From positions 119,341 to 183,340 of the forward strand of contig MCFE01000075.1 in the NCBI GenBank assembly GCA_002104905.1: 64,000 nt of DNA, written 5' to 3'. This document shows, piece after piece, positions 12,318 through 23,138 of this stretch. Positions within the stretch are counted from its first letter, which is position 1. Each line of letters starts with the position of its first letter. The notes beneath the pieces were generated by a model, which was not told the DNA's origin, did not search any database, and was given only the letters and a program-made list of their open reading frames with translations. The position numbers and the translations under genes are program-made. The stretch is from Basidiobolus meristosporus CBS 931.73. Its lineage: Eukaryota; Basidiobolomycota; Basidiobolomycetes; Basidiobolales; Basidiobolaceae.

Positions 12318-14576
12318 ATGGGTAGGTCTACACTCTCTTGCTATGGTGAAGTTGCCCAGACAAGTGCCGTTTGGGACCAACCAAACTGCAACTTCCGAAC
12401 ATCCAGAAAGAGAGTAGTAGAAGCAACCTCCGACAGTGGTTCGGAGCAATCTGATTCGGTTCGGGTGGTTAAAAAACCGAAGCGAATGAAACCCTCGCTG
12501 GACAAAGTTTCCCCGAACGCGACACCCAAGTCGAGCGCGCTCGACGTCGCGGTTTGGGCCAAGGCTTATCGTAAAGCGTTCCCAAATTTCCTCTTTTATT
12601 TCGACCAAATCGACGAGAATGTCAAGCAACAGCTTGCTCCCCAGATTCGGCGACTCGGTGGGGTGAGTGTCATAGGAAACTTTTTTGGGTCAGGCGGGCA
12701 GTGAGAAACTAACGTCTTGCTGTGTAGAGAATGGAGCCCTTCTTCTCGTCAAAGATCACCCATCTTATTACCTGTCAAAGCAAGTCCAATGAATCTCGGT
12801 ATATGAGCCCCAGTAAGTCGTCTCGAGCCTTCCCTATGTCCCCAACTGCATCCAAGGTAACCATGCACATTCGCCTCGGTGTTCTTCTCAGAAGCTAACC
12901 TTCCACAGACGTCCGTTGCCTCTGAATTGGCTCAGAAAGCCAGTAAATGGGGAATCAAAGTATGGACCACCCAGAGTAAGCACATCCCTCACCCAACATC
13001 ACTCCAACCACAACTCACACATCTCTAGAGCTTTTCAATGTTCTTCGCCACCTACTCAAGTCACCTATGAGCAGCCTTTCTCAGCCATCCAAGCCATTGA
13101 CCGACGTGCTGCGGGACGAGAAGATGTTTGGGATAAGCACACACTCGTCATTATCAACGAACTCTTCGAACGTTCATTTCCTCAAGCAGATCTACCTGTT
13201 GGTGGAAGATACAACGAAGGCGCACCGGCCCATAGCAGTACGGGAGTATTTCGGCGGCGGCGGTGGCATCACGTGGCCCAAGATATACCGCAACACCGAG
13301 GGGAAATGTCCGTTTATCAAATACGAAGAGGAGCCGAAATCCTCGAAAACCCCGCAGATCTCCAGCAGGCATCTGAACTCCAACACGGCTGCCACCCCAC
13401 AGCCAGCCACGCCCATTTCCATAGCCACCAAGCCGAGCCCCGTCATAGTGATTCCCAAGAAGCCTGGGTACTGTGAGAACTGCCAGGCCAAATTTGCTGA
13501 TCTGGAGGAGGTAGGCGTTGATTGGCACGCATGCCGGTGACCTGCTCGCTAATTATCCACCCATCTAGCACGTGCACTCCCCGATTCACTGCAAGTATGC
13601 CCTGGACAACAGCAGCTATGTTGAGCTTGATGCAATCCTGGAGTCTGTCACGCGCAAAGCTGCGCCAAGTCTCCCGGTGGAAAGTCCAGAGTCCGACTCG
13701 GAAAGCACAGTTTCCAGCATAGTGTCTGGCCCAGCCCAAGAGTACACCGACGTCTACCAGACAACCAACGATGAGGGTGATCTGAGCGATGAAGGCTATG
13801 CTTCCCTCAAAACCATCTCCGATAGCGAACCTACCGGGGACCAATCGGCCACTCAATACGACATCAAGGAGCCAACTCCCATTCTGGGTGACCACTCGGG
13901 ACCGACTGAAGATGATCCGAGGGTCTCATGCGACCATCAACAGCACCCCTTAGAAGGAACCCTCGCAGCTGAGGTCGAGAACTTCGATCTGGATCCGTAC
14001 TTCACCATGGAACAACCTCAGCTGTACAACCCACCACAACGGCATGACTTCCAGTCCACACAATTCGCCCCAGAATATATGGCTCAACCATTCCATGACC
14101 AACATTACGCTCAGACCGACTATACTCTTCACCAAGTCCCAACCCAGGAAGAAATCTATGCGGCGATTCGAGACTTCCAACAATATGTTCAAGGAGACGA
14201 GTGTGCAGTTCCCGCCCTCGAAGAGACTCTCTACCCGCCAAGTGTAGAGCCTACCTACGATGCACTATCCGCCAGAGAGGCACTCTACTGCCCCCAGGTC
14301 AATTACCAGCCCATGAGCGGATACCATGAACAGCCTTTGTCGTATGGCACGGGGAACGACTTTCTTCCCAACGGGGGATTCCTGAAGCCTAACCAACGCA
14401 TGAGCATACAAGAGCTACTGCTGACGGATGTCGGCTATTTCCTGAACAACGGCTATCCCACGACACCCCAAGTGGATACTTGGTACCCCGACAACAACAA
14501 CAACAACAACAATCATCATAATCACCAAGCCAGCTACCTCCACAGCTACGTGAACAGCCAGTTCTCTGTACCATAG
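12318..14576 (+). CDS. DBF4: DBF4-type regulatory subunit of Cdc7 kinase
   Basis: Five exons (12318-12662, 12728-12856, 12909-12975, 13029-13510, 13569-14576) give 676 residues. Dbf4 binds and activates Cdc7 to fire replication origins. Three family motifs appear in order. Motif N is a BRCT-like block with FLFYFDQIDENVKQQL, then RRLGG|RMEPFFSSKITHLIT across the first intron, and SELAQKASKWGIKVW in exon 3. Motif M follows (IYLLVEDTTKAHRPIAVREY, then WPKIYRNTEGKCPFIKYE). Motif C is the DBF zinc finger, PGYCENCQAKFADLEE|HVHSPIHCKYA, split by the last intron, with its Cys-Cys-His-His set intact. The long C-terminal exon is acidic and Gln/Tyr-rich, with an Asn run encoded by an AAC microsatellite near 14490. 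A GT-like site at 12812 was rejected because the frame stays open to the better donor at 12857. The start is the first suitable ATG. Confidence 0.9.
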
Positions 14577-14782
14577 TATATGCCCCCTTTCCTTGTAGAT
14601 TTCCCTCACCTCCCGTATGGTTGTACTATTACGCAAATAAACCGATTCAATGAATGCGATGTTGAAACATGTGGAGATTTTATTCTAAGTAGTGATGGGA
14701 GAGGCAGGGGACCCAAATGGAGACAAATAGATGCGTGAGTCCAAGATATAGTATGCTGGGGAGAATCATGCGGTCGGTTCTT

Positions 14783-15484
14783 TCACAAGCGAACTCCGGA
14801 CTCGCGCACCTCGCGTTGACTCTCCAGTTTGGCCTTTCGGATGCTTGTCAAGTCGACCAGATCGAACAATCTCTTGGTTGGCTCATCCTTGTTGTAAGGG
14901 AGTTTGTCGTTACGGTCGTAGGTGATGCCCATGTACTTGCGATCAGGTCGCTTGGGATCGACATAGAACTGAACGTATCCGGGCTGCAGAGCGAAAAGGG
15001 TGTGGTCTTTACCGATGCCAACCTAAGAGGATTTACTACGTCAGGTCGTTGCTCAGCATGGTTCAGCCACAGCTAAGGAGAGAGATACTTACGTTCAAAC
15101 CAGCATGGAACTTGGTACCGCGTTGTCTGACAAGAATGTTACCGGGAACAACAAATTCACCTAAAGAAAGCCGGTCCAAGTTAGACTTGACCTATTCTGG
15201 GTTCACTACCGTTCGACGTAGACGTACCCCCGAATTTCTTCACTCCCAAACGTCTACCAGCGGAATCACGACCGTTCTTGGAGGAACCACCGGATCTCTT
15301 TGTAGCCCATCTGACTTGGATACCGCCTAATGTGCTAGAGGTTACAACAAATGCCAGGCCAAAAACCGCGCGTGCTATCCGCCGACTTACCAATGATACC
15401 GCCAAAACCAGGGTTCAGCCCCTTGGAAACGTTGGATAGAAGGCCGACAGAGCTGCGAGCTGTATTCAACAGGAAACCCGACAT
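14783..15484 (-). CDS. MRPL27: Mitochondrial large-subunit ribosomal protein bL27m
   Basis: Four minus-strand exons, 15484-15391, 15326-15228, 15160-15093 and 15022-14783, giving 166 residues. The bL27 core is plain: [20 protein letters not shown] then [46 protein letters not shown]. bL27 sits near the peptidyl-transferase centre. The first exon, beginning [16 protein letters not shown], is Ser/Arg-rich and lacks acidic residues, consistent with a mitochondrial presequence. A longer start at 15550 is open, but the 15484 ATG gives the better presequence. The C-terminal extension after the core (from [17 protein letters not shown]) is usual for mitochondrial forms. The gene lies tail-to-tail with DBF4, about 200 bases apart. 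Confidence 0.92.
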
Positions 15485-15771
15485 GTCAAATAGAGTAAAA
15501 CGGATAAGGTGTAGGGAAAACGAGCAAGTCTGGTTAGTGAACTCGGTCAAATGGAAAGAGCAATTTTTTTCCCGGATCGTACCTTGCCAAACCCCACCCC
15601 CACACGTTCGATCAATCTAATACCTAATTCCACCATGTCCAGGATGTTGCTTAAATTCATGGAAGATCGTCTAGTTTGGGCAGCTTTCTTGATGTTTCAA
15701 CTAGACTTTATTAAACACTACAAAACTTCACATCGTATGGAATTGCTTTTATATTATGCACAGATCAATCC

Positions 15772-18700
15772 TTAGTTCTTCTTTCTGAAAGAGCCAAAGC
15801 CAAACTTCTTCGAGTTTCCTTCACTAGCCTCACTGTTGATTGTTGCGGCGTCCAAGGGGATGCTCGAGTTCATTCCGCCCTCAGGAGTGAAGTCGATGCG
15901 GAGCTTGATGTGTCCCTTTTGAGGATTGTTCAGTGGGACGATAAACTCATCCGACATGACGTTGCTGGCAGGATGCACACGATCCCAAACATCCAATTCG
16001 AATTCACCCAAGGTGGAGTCTTGCAACAGGTTGTGGTCCCGCACCGAGAAGTGTAATCTGACGCGAGATCCGTTGGTAGGGAGGGTGAAATGCTCGTTCC
16101 ACACTGGCGTCAAGGTCTTTTTAATCACCTTGGTTTTGTGCAACACCTTCCTGCCCCATCTAACCTTGATATATGGATCGCATGCACTATTGCTGTCGGA
16201 TGCTGACACATTTTGTCCGTCCACCACTGTGATGGTTAGGGTCCCAGGCTGACCGGTAGATTCAGTTCCAAACGTTTCCGGCCCACTGTCCGCGGTAAAA
16301 TCACTGGCGGCCTCAGGAATGGAATCAACAGACTCGCCGGGAGTCACTGGTGTTGCCACCGTTTCAACAGGAATGCTGGTGACTGCTGGGGCCACGACGG
16401 GGCTAGGGTTGTTCACCTCAGGAGCGACGGGTGGGGCTACTTCTGCGCCATGCTCGGACTTCTTCTTTCCCATTCCAAAGAGTCCCATGGCACCACCCAC
16501 AACGGATTTACCTGCGCCTAGGGTACCACCAACAACAGATTTACCTGCACCGAGGGTACCACCGACAACAGATTTACCTGCACCGAGGGTACCGTCAACT
16601 ACTGACTTCCCAGCGCCTAAGGTTCCCCCAACAACGAATTTTCCAGCTTCGAAAGTTCCTCCGACTACTGACTTTCCAGCCCCAAGGGTACCGCCAACCA
16701 CGGTGGCAGCACCGCCTAGCGCAGCACCTCCAAGTGTTCCTTTACGGTCAGACAGCATTCGACCCACGTGCTCAGGAGTGAAGAGCAAGCGTAAGGTTAG
16801 GCTACCTTGGCCGGTGGTGAGTGGGAACTCCTTGGTGCACTCAACCATTGGCTCTAAATCCTTGGCATTGATTTGCAGACTGCCTAGGAGTTCTTGAGAT
16901 TGGAATTGGTTCCAATCAAAGATTTCGAACAAAAATACATCCTGGTTGCGTGCCATTAATGGTGCAGTGAATTCCTCATTAAACTCCGGATTCAAGTTCT
17001 TCTTGATGGTTTTCGATTTGAAAACCTTCTCATCATTCACCTTCACTCGGACGAAAGGATCGCTAAAGCCGCTAGAATCGACAGATGCCAGATTGCTGGC
17101 TTTGATGATCTTGACGGCAACCACACCCTTGTTGGTAATGCTTATTGCTTCATCGATCTCCATATCCACAGGAGTGAACTTGAACGCCAGTTGAATCTTT
17201 CCGGCGTGATTCTCAAATTCGTACCACGAGGATTCAGTGGAGTTGGATTTGGTTAGCAAGTCCAAAATGTCAGGTACAGGGATGGTTGTACGTGCAATCT
17301 CAGTACCACTTTCGTTGGCTTGACGGAGTAGCACGGAAATCTTGGTGAACAGGCTCTCCTGAACGAAGGCTTCGCATTCTTCGTTGAATATAGGGTCAGT
17401 GACCTTCTTCTTAACAGCCGTACGGTGAACGACATTATACTCGTTGTTGTTGATTAGAACTTCGGCAAAACAGGTATCCAACTGTTTCTTGGTTTCTTTG
17501 GTGCCTCCAATCAGAACCGACAACAACCCAGTGCTGAATCGGGTATAATCAATGGGCTCGGGTGCTGTTTCTTCCAACTTCTCCACAGCCGCAGTTTCGT
17601 TGATCTCTCCCTTGTCTGTCGTAACTTCTTCCTCGTGCTTCTCCTCAGAACGAGCAATTGGATCGATGGGGTAGAAATGAGCTTTGAAGTGAATAGTTCC
17701 GCGGTCCTTATTCTCCAACTGAATTACTTGCTCATATTCCTTGACTTCACCTTCACCGTAATAACCTTCGGCGACCTGAGGTCCCAGTAACTCGGAGACA
17801 TTAATCGAAGTGCTTCCCATCAATGTATCCTTTGAGTAATTATCCCAGTTGTACACCTCCAGGACAAATGTTTCCCTGGGGTTGCGTACTCCAATGAAGT
17901 GAGTTTCATTCCAGATGGGATTCAGGTTATCCTCAATGACTTCGGTTCGGGCCTTCTGCTTGTTGGCCACTGAAACGATCACGTAAGGATCGGCTTTCCC
18001 GATAAGATCGGTGTTCTTCAACTTCTTTGCGGAAATCAACTCCAGGCGGACTGCGCCGATCGGAGGAGCAAGTCGACCAGCCGACAAAACCCCTCCTTTG
18101 ATGACGACAGGTCTCCAAACAAAGGACATTCTAACCTTGCCGGATGAACCATTTAGATTGTACCACGGGTTCTCGCTGTTCCTCTCAATGGCCTCAGCCA
18201 GGGAAACGTTGAAATTGCCAATGACAGGATCGGTTGTGAATGCGCTCTCATCAAGAACATCCACACCAAAGACCGCGCTCTCCTTGTCACTGATAAACAT
18301 CTCGATACTCTTCTCCCACAAAGGATTACTCTTTTTCTTGATGACTTGAGTTTTAAGAATGCTGTTGTTGTTCAACTTAACAACACCATACGCATTACTG
18401 GAGGGGAGGTCCTTGGCTTGGTGGATGAACACCTTGAGAACACCACTGTTGGATTCCACAGGAGACTCTGTCCCATCTTCGTTTTTAATGGGCGGGACAA
18501 CGGGGAAATAGCTGACGTCATATAGCAATTCTCCGCACTGCTTGCCACCCTCTCGGATGACCTTCCCAAGGATATCAGATTGCTCGGGAGAATCGCTTAG
18601 AGATGACAAATCAAAGGAGACTGTACCCAAGCTGCGATCTTTCTGGACATCCTCTTTATCGTAAATCTCCAGGTTTAGTGCATCGGCAATGCTGTGTAGG

Positions 18701-20241
18701 AGGATATAATAGGTTTCGTCCCAAACTGGATTGACGGTATTATCTTTGACCGAGGTTCGGGCAAGCTCAGCGCGGCCATTGCATCGCAGAACAACGTAGG
18801 GATCGGACATACCAATCAGCTCTAGGTTTTTGAGATTCCTGGCACTACGAACGTTTACCTTCAAGACACCCACCGCAGCATCCATGTCTACACCACTCAT
18901 CAACTGCTCCACGTCAAGAGTGAATACGTTTGGTGCATACATCATCGGACCTAATATAGCATTGGTTTGATCCCTAATAAAGGTTTGCAAACCTGGGATG
19001 TGGGCAATATCGAAACCAAAGGTGTCGCCGCCAAGAGGTTTCAACACGTAATCAATAACTGGCGGCTCCATGAAACTCACATCTACAGTTTTGACGTGGG
19101 GGAAGGTACTCATCAGGTGGAGAGCGATTCTCATCCTTCCCTTGAAGGCAAAGTCTTCAACCAACACGGGCATACCAGCGCCAACGAATCCCTTGCCTAC
19201 GCGAATCTCCAGGCAAATCTTGGGGTTGGTCTTCTTCTCCAGCTCACGCTTGGTCAGATCCATAATGTCATTCGGAGTGAAAGAGAATTCCCACTCCATT
19301 TCTACTTTATCTTCGTCATCGTTGAGCAATGTTTTAACGGAATCCACTCTTGGAGCCTTGGTGCCCAAAGTGAAGTGAGAAAGGCGAAGAGAGTCCAAAA
19401 AGCCTGGGGTGTTTTCAGCCAGCACTCCATCGCCAATTTCCACCACGGTGGCCGAAAGGACTGGCTCGTAGATAAGCCAGAATTTACTGACAAAGCTGTT
19501 CAACCATTCGGTTGACTCGGCATCTTGGAACAGCTTGTTGGTAGCCAGCTGACGTGTGATATCATCACGGACATTACGACGATGACGCTGCACGGAGTTA
19601 GCATAATACTGTGTGCCAAAAGCGATCACGATCAAGCACCACCCAAAACCAAAGTACAAACGGGACACAAGGAAGCCACCCAATACTAAGGTGACGATGG
19701 CAATATAGTTCTGCCACTCTTGACCACTGTATTTACTTATGTAGTCTGCGTTAGACTCGCGCCAGCCAAGCACTGGGGGAGGAAGTTCTTTCTTAGGCTT
19801 GACGGCAGCTTTGCCCTCATTCACCTGAGCTGGCTTTGAAGATTCGGCTGCAAGGGGTGGTTTAGTTTCGGAATTTTTTTCGTTGCCCGTAGGTAGCGTG
19901 GCATCACTGATTAAAGTTTTGGCAGATGGGCCATCCAAGAGAGGATTGTTTACGGTTACGTCGGAGACGCCAGCGGCCTCTTTGGCTTTCCTTGCCTTCT
20001 CTTCCGGGGTGTCATGGGGATCAAACGTATGAACCGGCGCCTTAGAATCGGACATAATTTGATCAGCCTCCACGCGAGCCTCAGCTACGCGTTGCTCAGT
20101 AGAAACCTCGGGCTCCGTGGTGGCCTGGCTTACATCTTCAGCAGGTAGACTGGGGAGGACTTTCTCTGGTGCGTCCGCACTGGAGACTGGAGGGGTGGGT
20201 TGGATCGGCTGGTTCAGCTCAAGACCAGCTTCGTTTGACAT
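15772..20241 (-). CDS. Tricalbin / extended synaptotagmin (ER-plasma membrane tether)
   Basis: A single uninterrupted minus-strand frame of 1,489 residues. Residues 1-160 are an acidic, Ala/Pro-rich cytosolic lead. A hydrophobic hairpin at about 178-212 (YIAIVTLVLGGFLVSRLYF and WCLIVIAFG) would anchor it in the ER. An SMP lipid-transfer domain follows at about 240-440. About six C2 domains come next; several have the DPY(I/V) calcium-loop pattern (SDPYVVLRC, ADPYVIVSV, SDPFVRVKV, CDPYIKVRW) and the fourth is degenerate. Fungal Tcb proteins link the cortical ER to the plasma membrane and move lipids. Between the fifth and last C2, about seven tandem 11-residue units of the type VVGGTLGAGKS form a glycine-rich segment encoded by a 33-base repeat (16478-16700). 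The final C2 ends close to a Lys-rich tail. It is intron-free, unlike nearly all its neighbours. Confidence 0.93.
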   Translation of the reverse strand: MSNEAGLELNQPIQPTPPVSSADAPEKVLPSLPAEDVSQATTEPEVSTEQRVAEARVEADQIMSDSKAPVHTFDPHDTPEEKARKAKEAAGVSDVTVNNPLLDGPSAKTLISDATLPTGNEKNSETKPPLAAESSKPAQVNEGKAAVKPKKELPPPVLGWRESNADYISKYSGQEWQNYIAIVTLVLGGFLVSRLYFGFGWCLIVIAFGTQYYANSVQRHRRNVRDDITRQLATNKLFQDAESTEWLNSFVSKFWLIYEPVLSATVVEIGDGVLAENTPGFLDSLRLSHFTLGTKAPRVDSVKTLLNDDEDKVEMEWEFSFTPNDIMDLTKRELEKKTNPKICLEIRVGKGFVGAGMPVLVEDFAFKGRMRIALHLMSTFPHVKTVDVSFMEPPVIDYVLKPLGGDTFGFDIAHIPGLQTFIRDQTNAILGPMMYAPNVFTLDVEQLMSGVDMDAAVGVLKVNVRSARNLKNLELIGMSDPYVVLRCNGRAELARTSVKDNTVNPVWDETYYILLHSIADALNLEIYDKEDVQKDRSLGTVSFDLSSLSDSPEQSDILGKVIREGGKQCGELLYDVSYFPVVPPIKNEDGTESPVESNSGVLKVFIHQAKDLPSSNAYGVVKLNNNSILKTQVIKKKSNPLWEKSIEMFISDKESAVFGVDVLDESAFTTDPVIGNFNVSLAEAIERNSENPWYNLNGSSGKVRMSFVWRPVVIKGGVLSAGRLAPPIGAVRLELISAKKLKNTDLIGKADPYVIVSVANKQKARTEVIEDNLNPIWNETHFIGVRNPRETFVLEVYNWDNYSKDTLMGSTSINVSELLGPQVAEGYYGEGEVKEYEQVIQLENKDRGTIHFKAHFYPIDPIARSEEKHEEEVTTDKGEINETAAVEKLEETAPEPIDYTRFSTGLLSVLIGGTKETKKQLDTCFAEVLINNNEYNVVHRTAVKKKVTDPIFNEECEAFVQESLFTKISVLLRQANESGTEIARTTIPVPDILDLLTKSNSTESSWYEFENHAGKIQLAFKFTPVDMEIDEAISITNKGVVAVKIIKASNLASVDSSGFSDPFVRVKVNDEKVFKSKTIKKNLNPEFNEEFTAPLMARNQDVFLFEIFDWNQFQSQELLGSLQINAKDLEPMVECTKEFPLTTGQGSLTLRLLFTPEHVGRMLSDRKGTLGGAALGGAATVVGGTLGAGKSVVGGTFEAGKFVVGGTLGAGKSVVDGTLGAGKSVVGGTLGAGKSVVGGTLGAGKSVVGGAMGLFGMGKKKSEHGAEVAPPVAPEVNNPSPVVAPAVTSIPVETVATPVTPGESVDSIPEAASDFTADSGPETFGTESTGQPGTLTITVVDGQNVSASDSNSACDPYIKVRWGRKVLHKTKVIKKTLTPVWNEHFTLPTNGSRVRLHFSVRDHNLLQDSTLGEFELDVWDRVHPASNVMSDEFIVPLNNPQKGHIKLRIDFTPEGGMNSSIPLDAATINSEASEGNSKKFGFGSFRKKN
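16478..16700 (-). repeat. 33-base tandem repeat coding 11-residue Gly/Val units
   Basis: In-frame minisatellite inside the tricalbin gene. About seven units follow VVGGTLGAGKS, with variants GTFEAGKF and VVDGTLGAGK. Synonymous differences between units suggest it is kept at the protein level and is not a recent expansion. Confidence 0.85.
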
Positions 20242-21390
20242 TGTTGAATCAAGTCAATAGATAATACTACCTAATGAGTGAAAGAGTGCAAGAAAAGAAA
20301 AAGGTCGACAACAGCTTATTAAAAGTGGAACAATTTATGCATTTCCAAATCAGGTACCGTGTGTTGCCGCGGGAGTACTTCGTCATCACACCCTATTTGT
20401 TGATCACGCCAATATTCCTTGGAGATATTCGTGGCTCAACTACCCAAAAATGCAGTATCGTGATCGCTTTTGTATACCTGTATGAGGTGTAGCCACTCAT
20501 ACCTAGTGGAAATACCAAGCAATACCCGTCAATTGACACCTTGGACAGTGTCATATGCAGCTGTAAGACTCCAATCCTTACCTTCTGCAAATGCCTTCAA
20601 ACATAGGTCAATCCAGCCTGATTGGTGTATCCAAGGAACGATAAAATATGTACTAGCTTTAAGAAGCATATCTAAGTGATCTGGGGTCTAATAATATCCA
20701 TACGAAGTTAAGTAGTCCATCTGGTTGTTATCCAACTAGGCACGCGCCACCAGTCTGCGTTGCAATGACCAATTGTGAGGGCACGAAATATGTTTAGTCT
20801 ATCACAGTAACAGAGGTGGAACCAAATTCGCCCATCTACGGCTTGGCGTAAAGAAAATTCCAGGTGTCCTCCAGCCAATTACGGATCTTTGCTCCGAGAA
20901 TCCTATTTCGCGACTCGTTGCTAAATAAATCGACCTAAATGTCTCGTATTTAAAATATGACGAACGTTCCCAATTAGCCATCGTTTAGTGAGCGGATTCA
21001 GTAAATTCGGATAATTATTTTATCTGGATGCATTCCATGATCTACGAACCCTAAGACTCCTTCCATATATAGATGATTATCATGCGGATTTGTATCAGGA
21101 TTCAGTCCAATCAACCGCGCGTGTTTGGAGAACTATTTTATTAGACAGCCCTCTCACTATTCTTTACGTGCGATATTCATCGACAATGACAGAGGAAATA
21201 TTATGAATAGCCTAGTCATATTGATTGTTAACGTGTTAAAATAAACCAATTAAATGTAAACAAACTTTAGGAACGAATAAATTGGATAATCCCGCCCTGC
21301 GGTAAAGAAAAAAAATTCGGCCTACAATGAATTTCATTAATTTGTTACGTTGGCAGACTTGACGTCTTGACTATACCTCGCTCAGTTGAA
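20242..21390. other. AT-rich intergenic region
   Basis: About 1.15 kb between two divergent genes (tricalbin to the left, CNS1/TTC4 to the right). No coding or RNA gene recognised. It presumably holds both promoters. Confidence 0.4.
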
Positions 21391-22714
21391 ATGTCTGTTC
21401 CTGGACCGGATCAACAACGCCCGGATTGGGCTATGTCTGAGGAGCACATCCTCGAAGAAATGAATAAAATCCCACTCTTTATGAATGATTTACCAGAGGA
21501 TTCGGAGGAGAATGCTACTTTGCTAGCTTTACAGTCCCTTGCTTATGACGGAACTGCAGAAGGTATATATCGATGATTTTACCGTGTCGTCAAATGGTAG
21601 ACTAACCCGGAAATCGCTCTCAGAGGTTGCTGAAAATTTCAAAAACCAAGGAAATGATTGTTTCAAAGAGGGAAAACACAAGTATCAAGATGCCATTAAA
21701 TTCTATACCCAGGCATTGGAAACCGATTGTGGGGACAAAGAGCTTATGGCTACATGTTATACCAACCGTGCCGCTGTCAATTTGGCACTTGGTAAGTATT
21801 TCACAGCTATTAATGGTTGGAATGGAGTATTGATTTTGTTTGTTTGGTATAGAGAATTACGGGCGTGTTTTGAATGATTGTGCTGCTGCACTTGGCATCA
21901 ACCCCCGTAACGTGAAAGCCCTCTATCGCTCCGCCAGAGCCCTATGTGCTTTAGAGAAGTATTTGGAAGCCATCGATTGTTGCGACTGGGCACTTAAGGT
22001 TTGTGTTTATTTGGGCGATAGTATAATTTATATGTATGGATCTAATATATTATCGAATGTATGGTATAGTTTGAGCCCAATAACAAGGCTGTCTTACAGG
22101 AGAAAGAGCTCTGTATCAAGAAGAAAGACGAGAAGGAGCAGAAAGAGTTAAGGAAACAGGAGCGTGAGCGAGTAGAAAGAGAACGCAAAGAAAAGATCGA
22201 TCAAGCTGTCAAGGTATATGGGGGGGGGTAACCATATATCCTGTGTGTCCTTTCTAAATCTAATCATATCTAGGCAAGGAATATTCAACTTGAATCAAAT
22301 CTCAAGATGGAGTATGAGTGGCAGAACGATTCTCCCCACACAGTTGTACTGAATGAAGAAACGAACCAACTGTCATGGCCAGTCTTCTTTTTGTATCCGG
22401 AATACAAGGAGAGTGACTTTATCGCTGCCTTCGATGAAACCAACACGTTCATGGATCATCTCGAGGTGATGTTGGAAGAACCAGCACAGTGGGATGTTTC
22501 CAGATCCTACAAGCCAAGCACTGTAGATATCTACTTTGAGTATCACCCCAAGAGCGCAACAAAGCCTGCTATTATCAAGGTAGGCAAAAAGTGCGCGTTG
22601 AAGGCAGTACTCAGTCACAGCAAATACATTGTTCAAAACGGTATCCCCTCCTTCATGGTTGTTCCCTCCTCAGGAAGCTTCCGGGAAGAATTTTTGGCCC
22701 GTTACAAGAACTAG
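21391..22714 (+). CDS. CNS1: CNS1/TTC4-type TPR co-chaperone of Hsp90
   Basis: Five exons (21391-21562, 21624-21791, 21853-21998, 22070-22213, 22274-22714) encode 356 residues. The N-terminus has MNKIPLFM, typical of Cns1/TTC4. Three TPR motifs follow (NFKNQGNDCFKEGKHKYQDA, ATCYTNRAAVNLALENYGRV, VKALYRSARALCALEKYLEA), then a charged coiled helix (KKKDEKEQKELRKQERERVE). The C-terminal wheel domain contains WPVFFLYPEYKESDFI and ends at GSFREEFLARYKN. Cns1 is an essential Hsp90/Hsp70 co-chaperone that supports eEF2 folding. Introns of 60-71 nt have clear GT-AG borders and consistent phases. Confidence 0.92.
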
Positions 22715-23138
22715 TTTTGCAGCTCTAGAGAATCTTCCTCAGCACTAGTTGAAGTCGATTGATTAGCTCATAAATAAAATAATTAATCACTCTATTTCTG
22801 AATGCTTGTATGCGCATATCTAAACCAAACATGTGATGAATAAGCCATGTAACATGGATGCATACAGCTAGTTTGCACATGAGGAAATTGGTTGTTTCCT
22901 AACCAAGTATTTCCACACAGTGCAGCAATGTACATTTAGATATAGCAATATACAACTTAACGAGTAAGATTAAAAATTATCCAGATCATTCGGATCTTTC
23001 TATAGGTGCGCACATTACTATATGGATCATTCCGAAGTCTATCACATGACCTATTGGGGTTTGCAATAGTCCATACCAAGTCTCGTTGTTCACACATTAA
23101 AATATCTCTTTCGCAACTTGGGCTAGTATTAAGTTAAG
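22715..23138. other. Intergenic region
   Basis: About 420 bases, AT-rich, with AATAAA-like signals just after the CNS1 stop (ATAAATAAAATAA near 22770). Nothing else recognised. Confidence 0.4.

Noticed and set aside
12812-12856. Intron donor GTAAGT at 12812 in DBF4
   Set aside because: Splicing from it to 12909 gives an early stop; the frame stays open to the donor at 12857, which joins in phase.
20680-20780. Possible 5S rRNA or tRNA in the AT-rich gap
   Set aside because: Short resemblances only; no complete A/B box pair, cloverleaf or 5S internal control region could be found.
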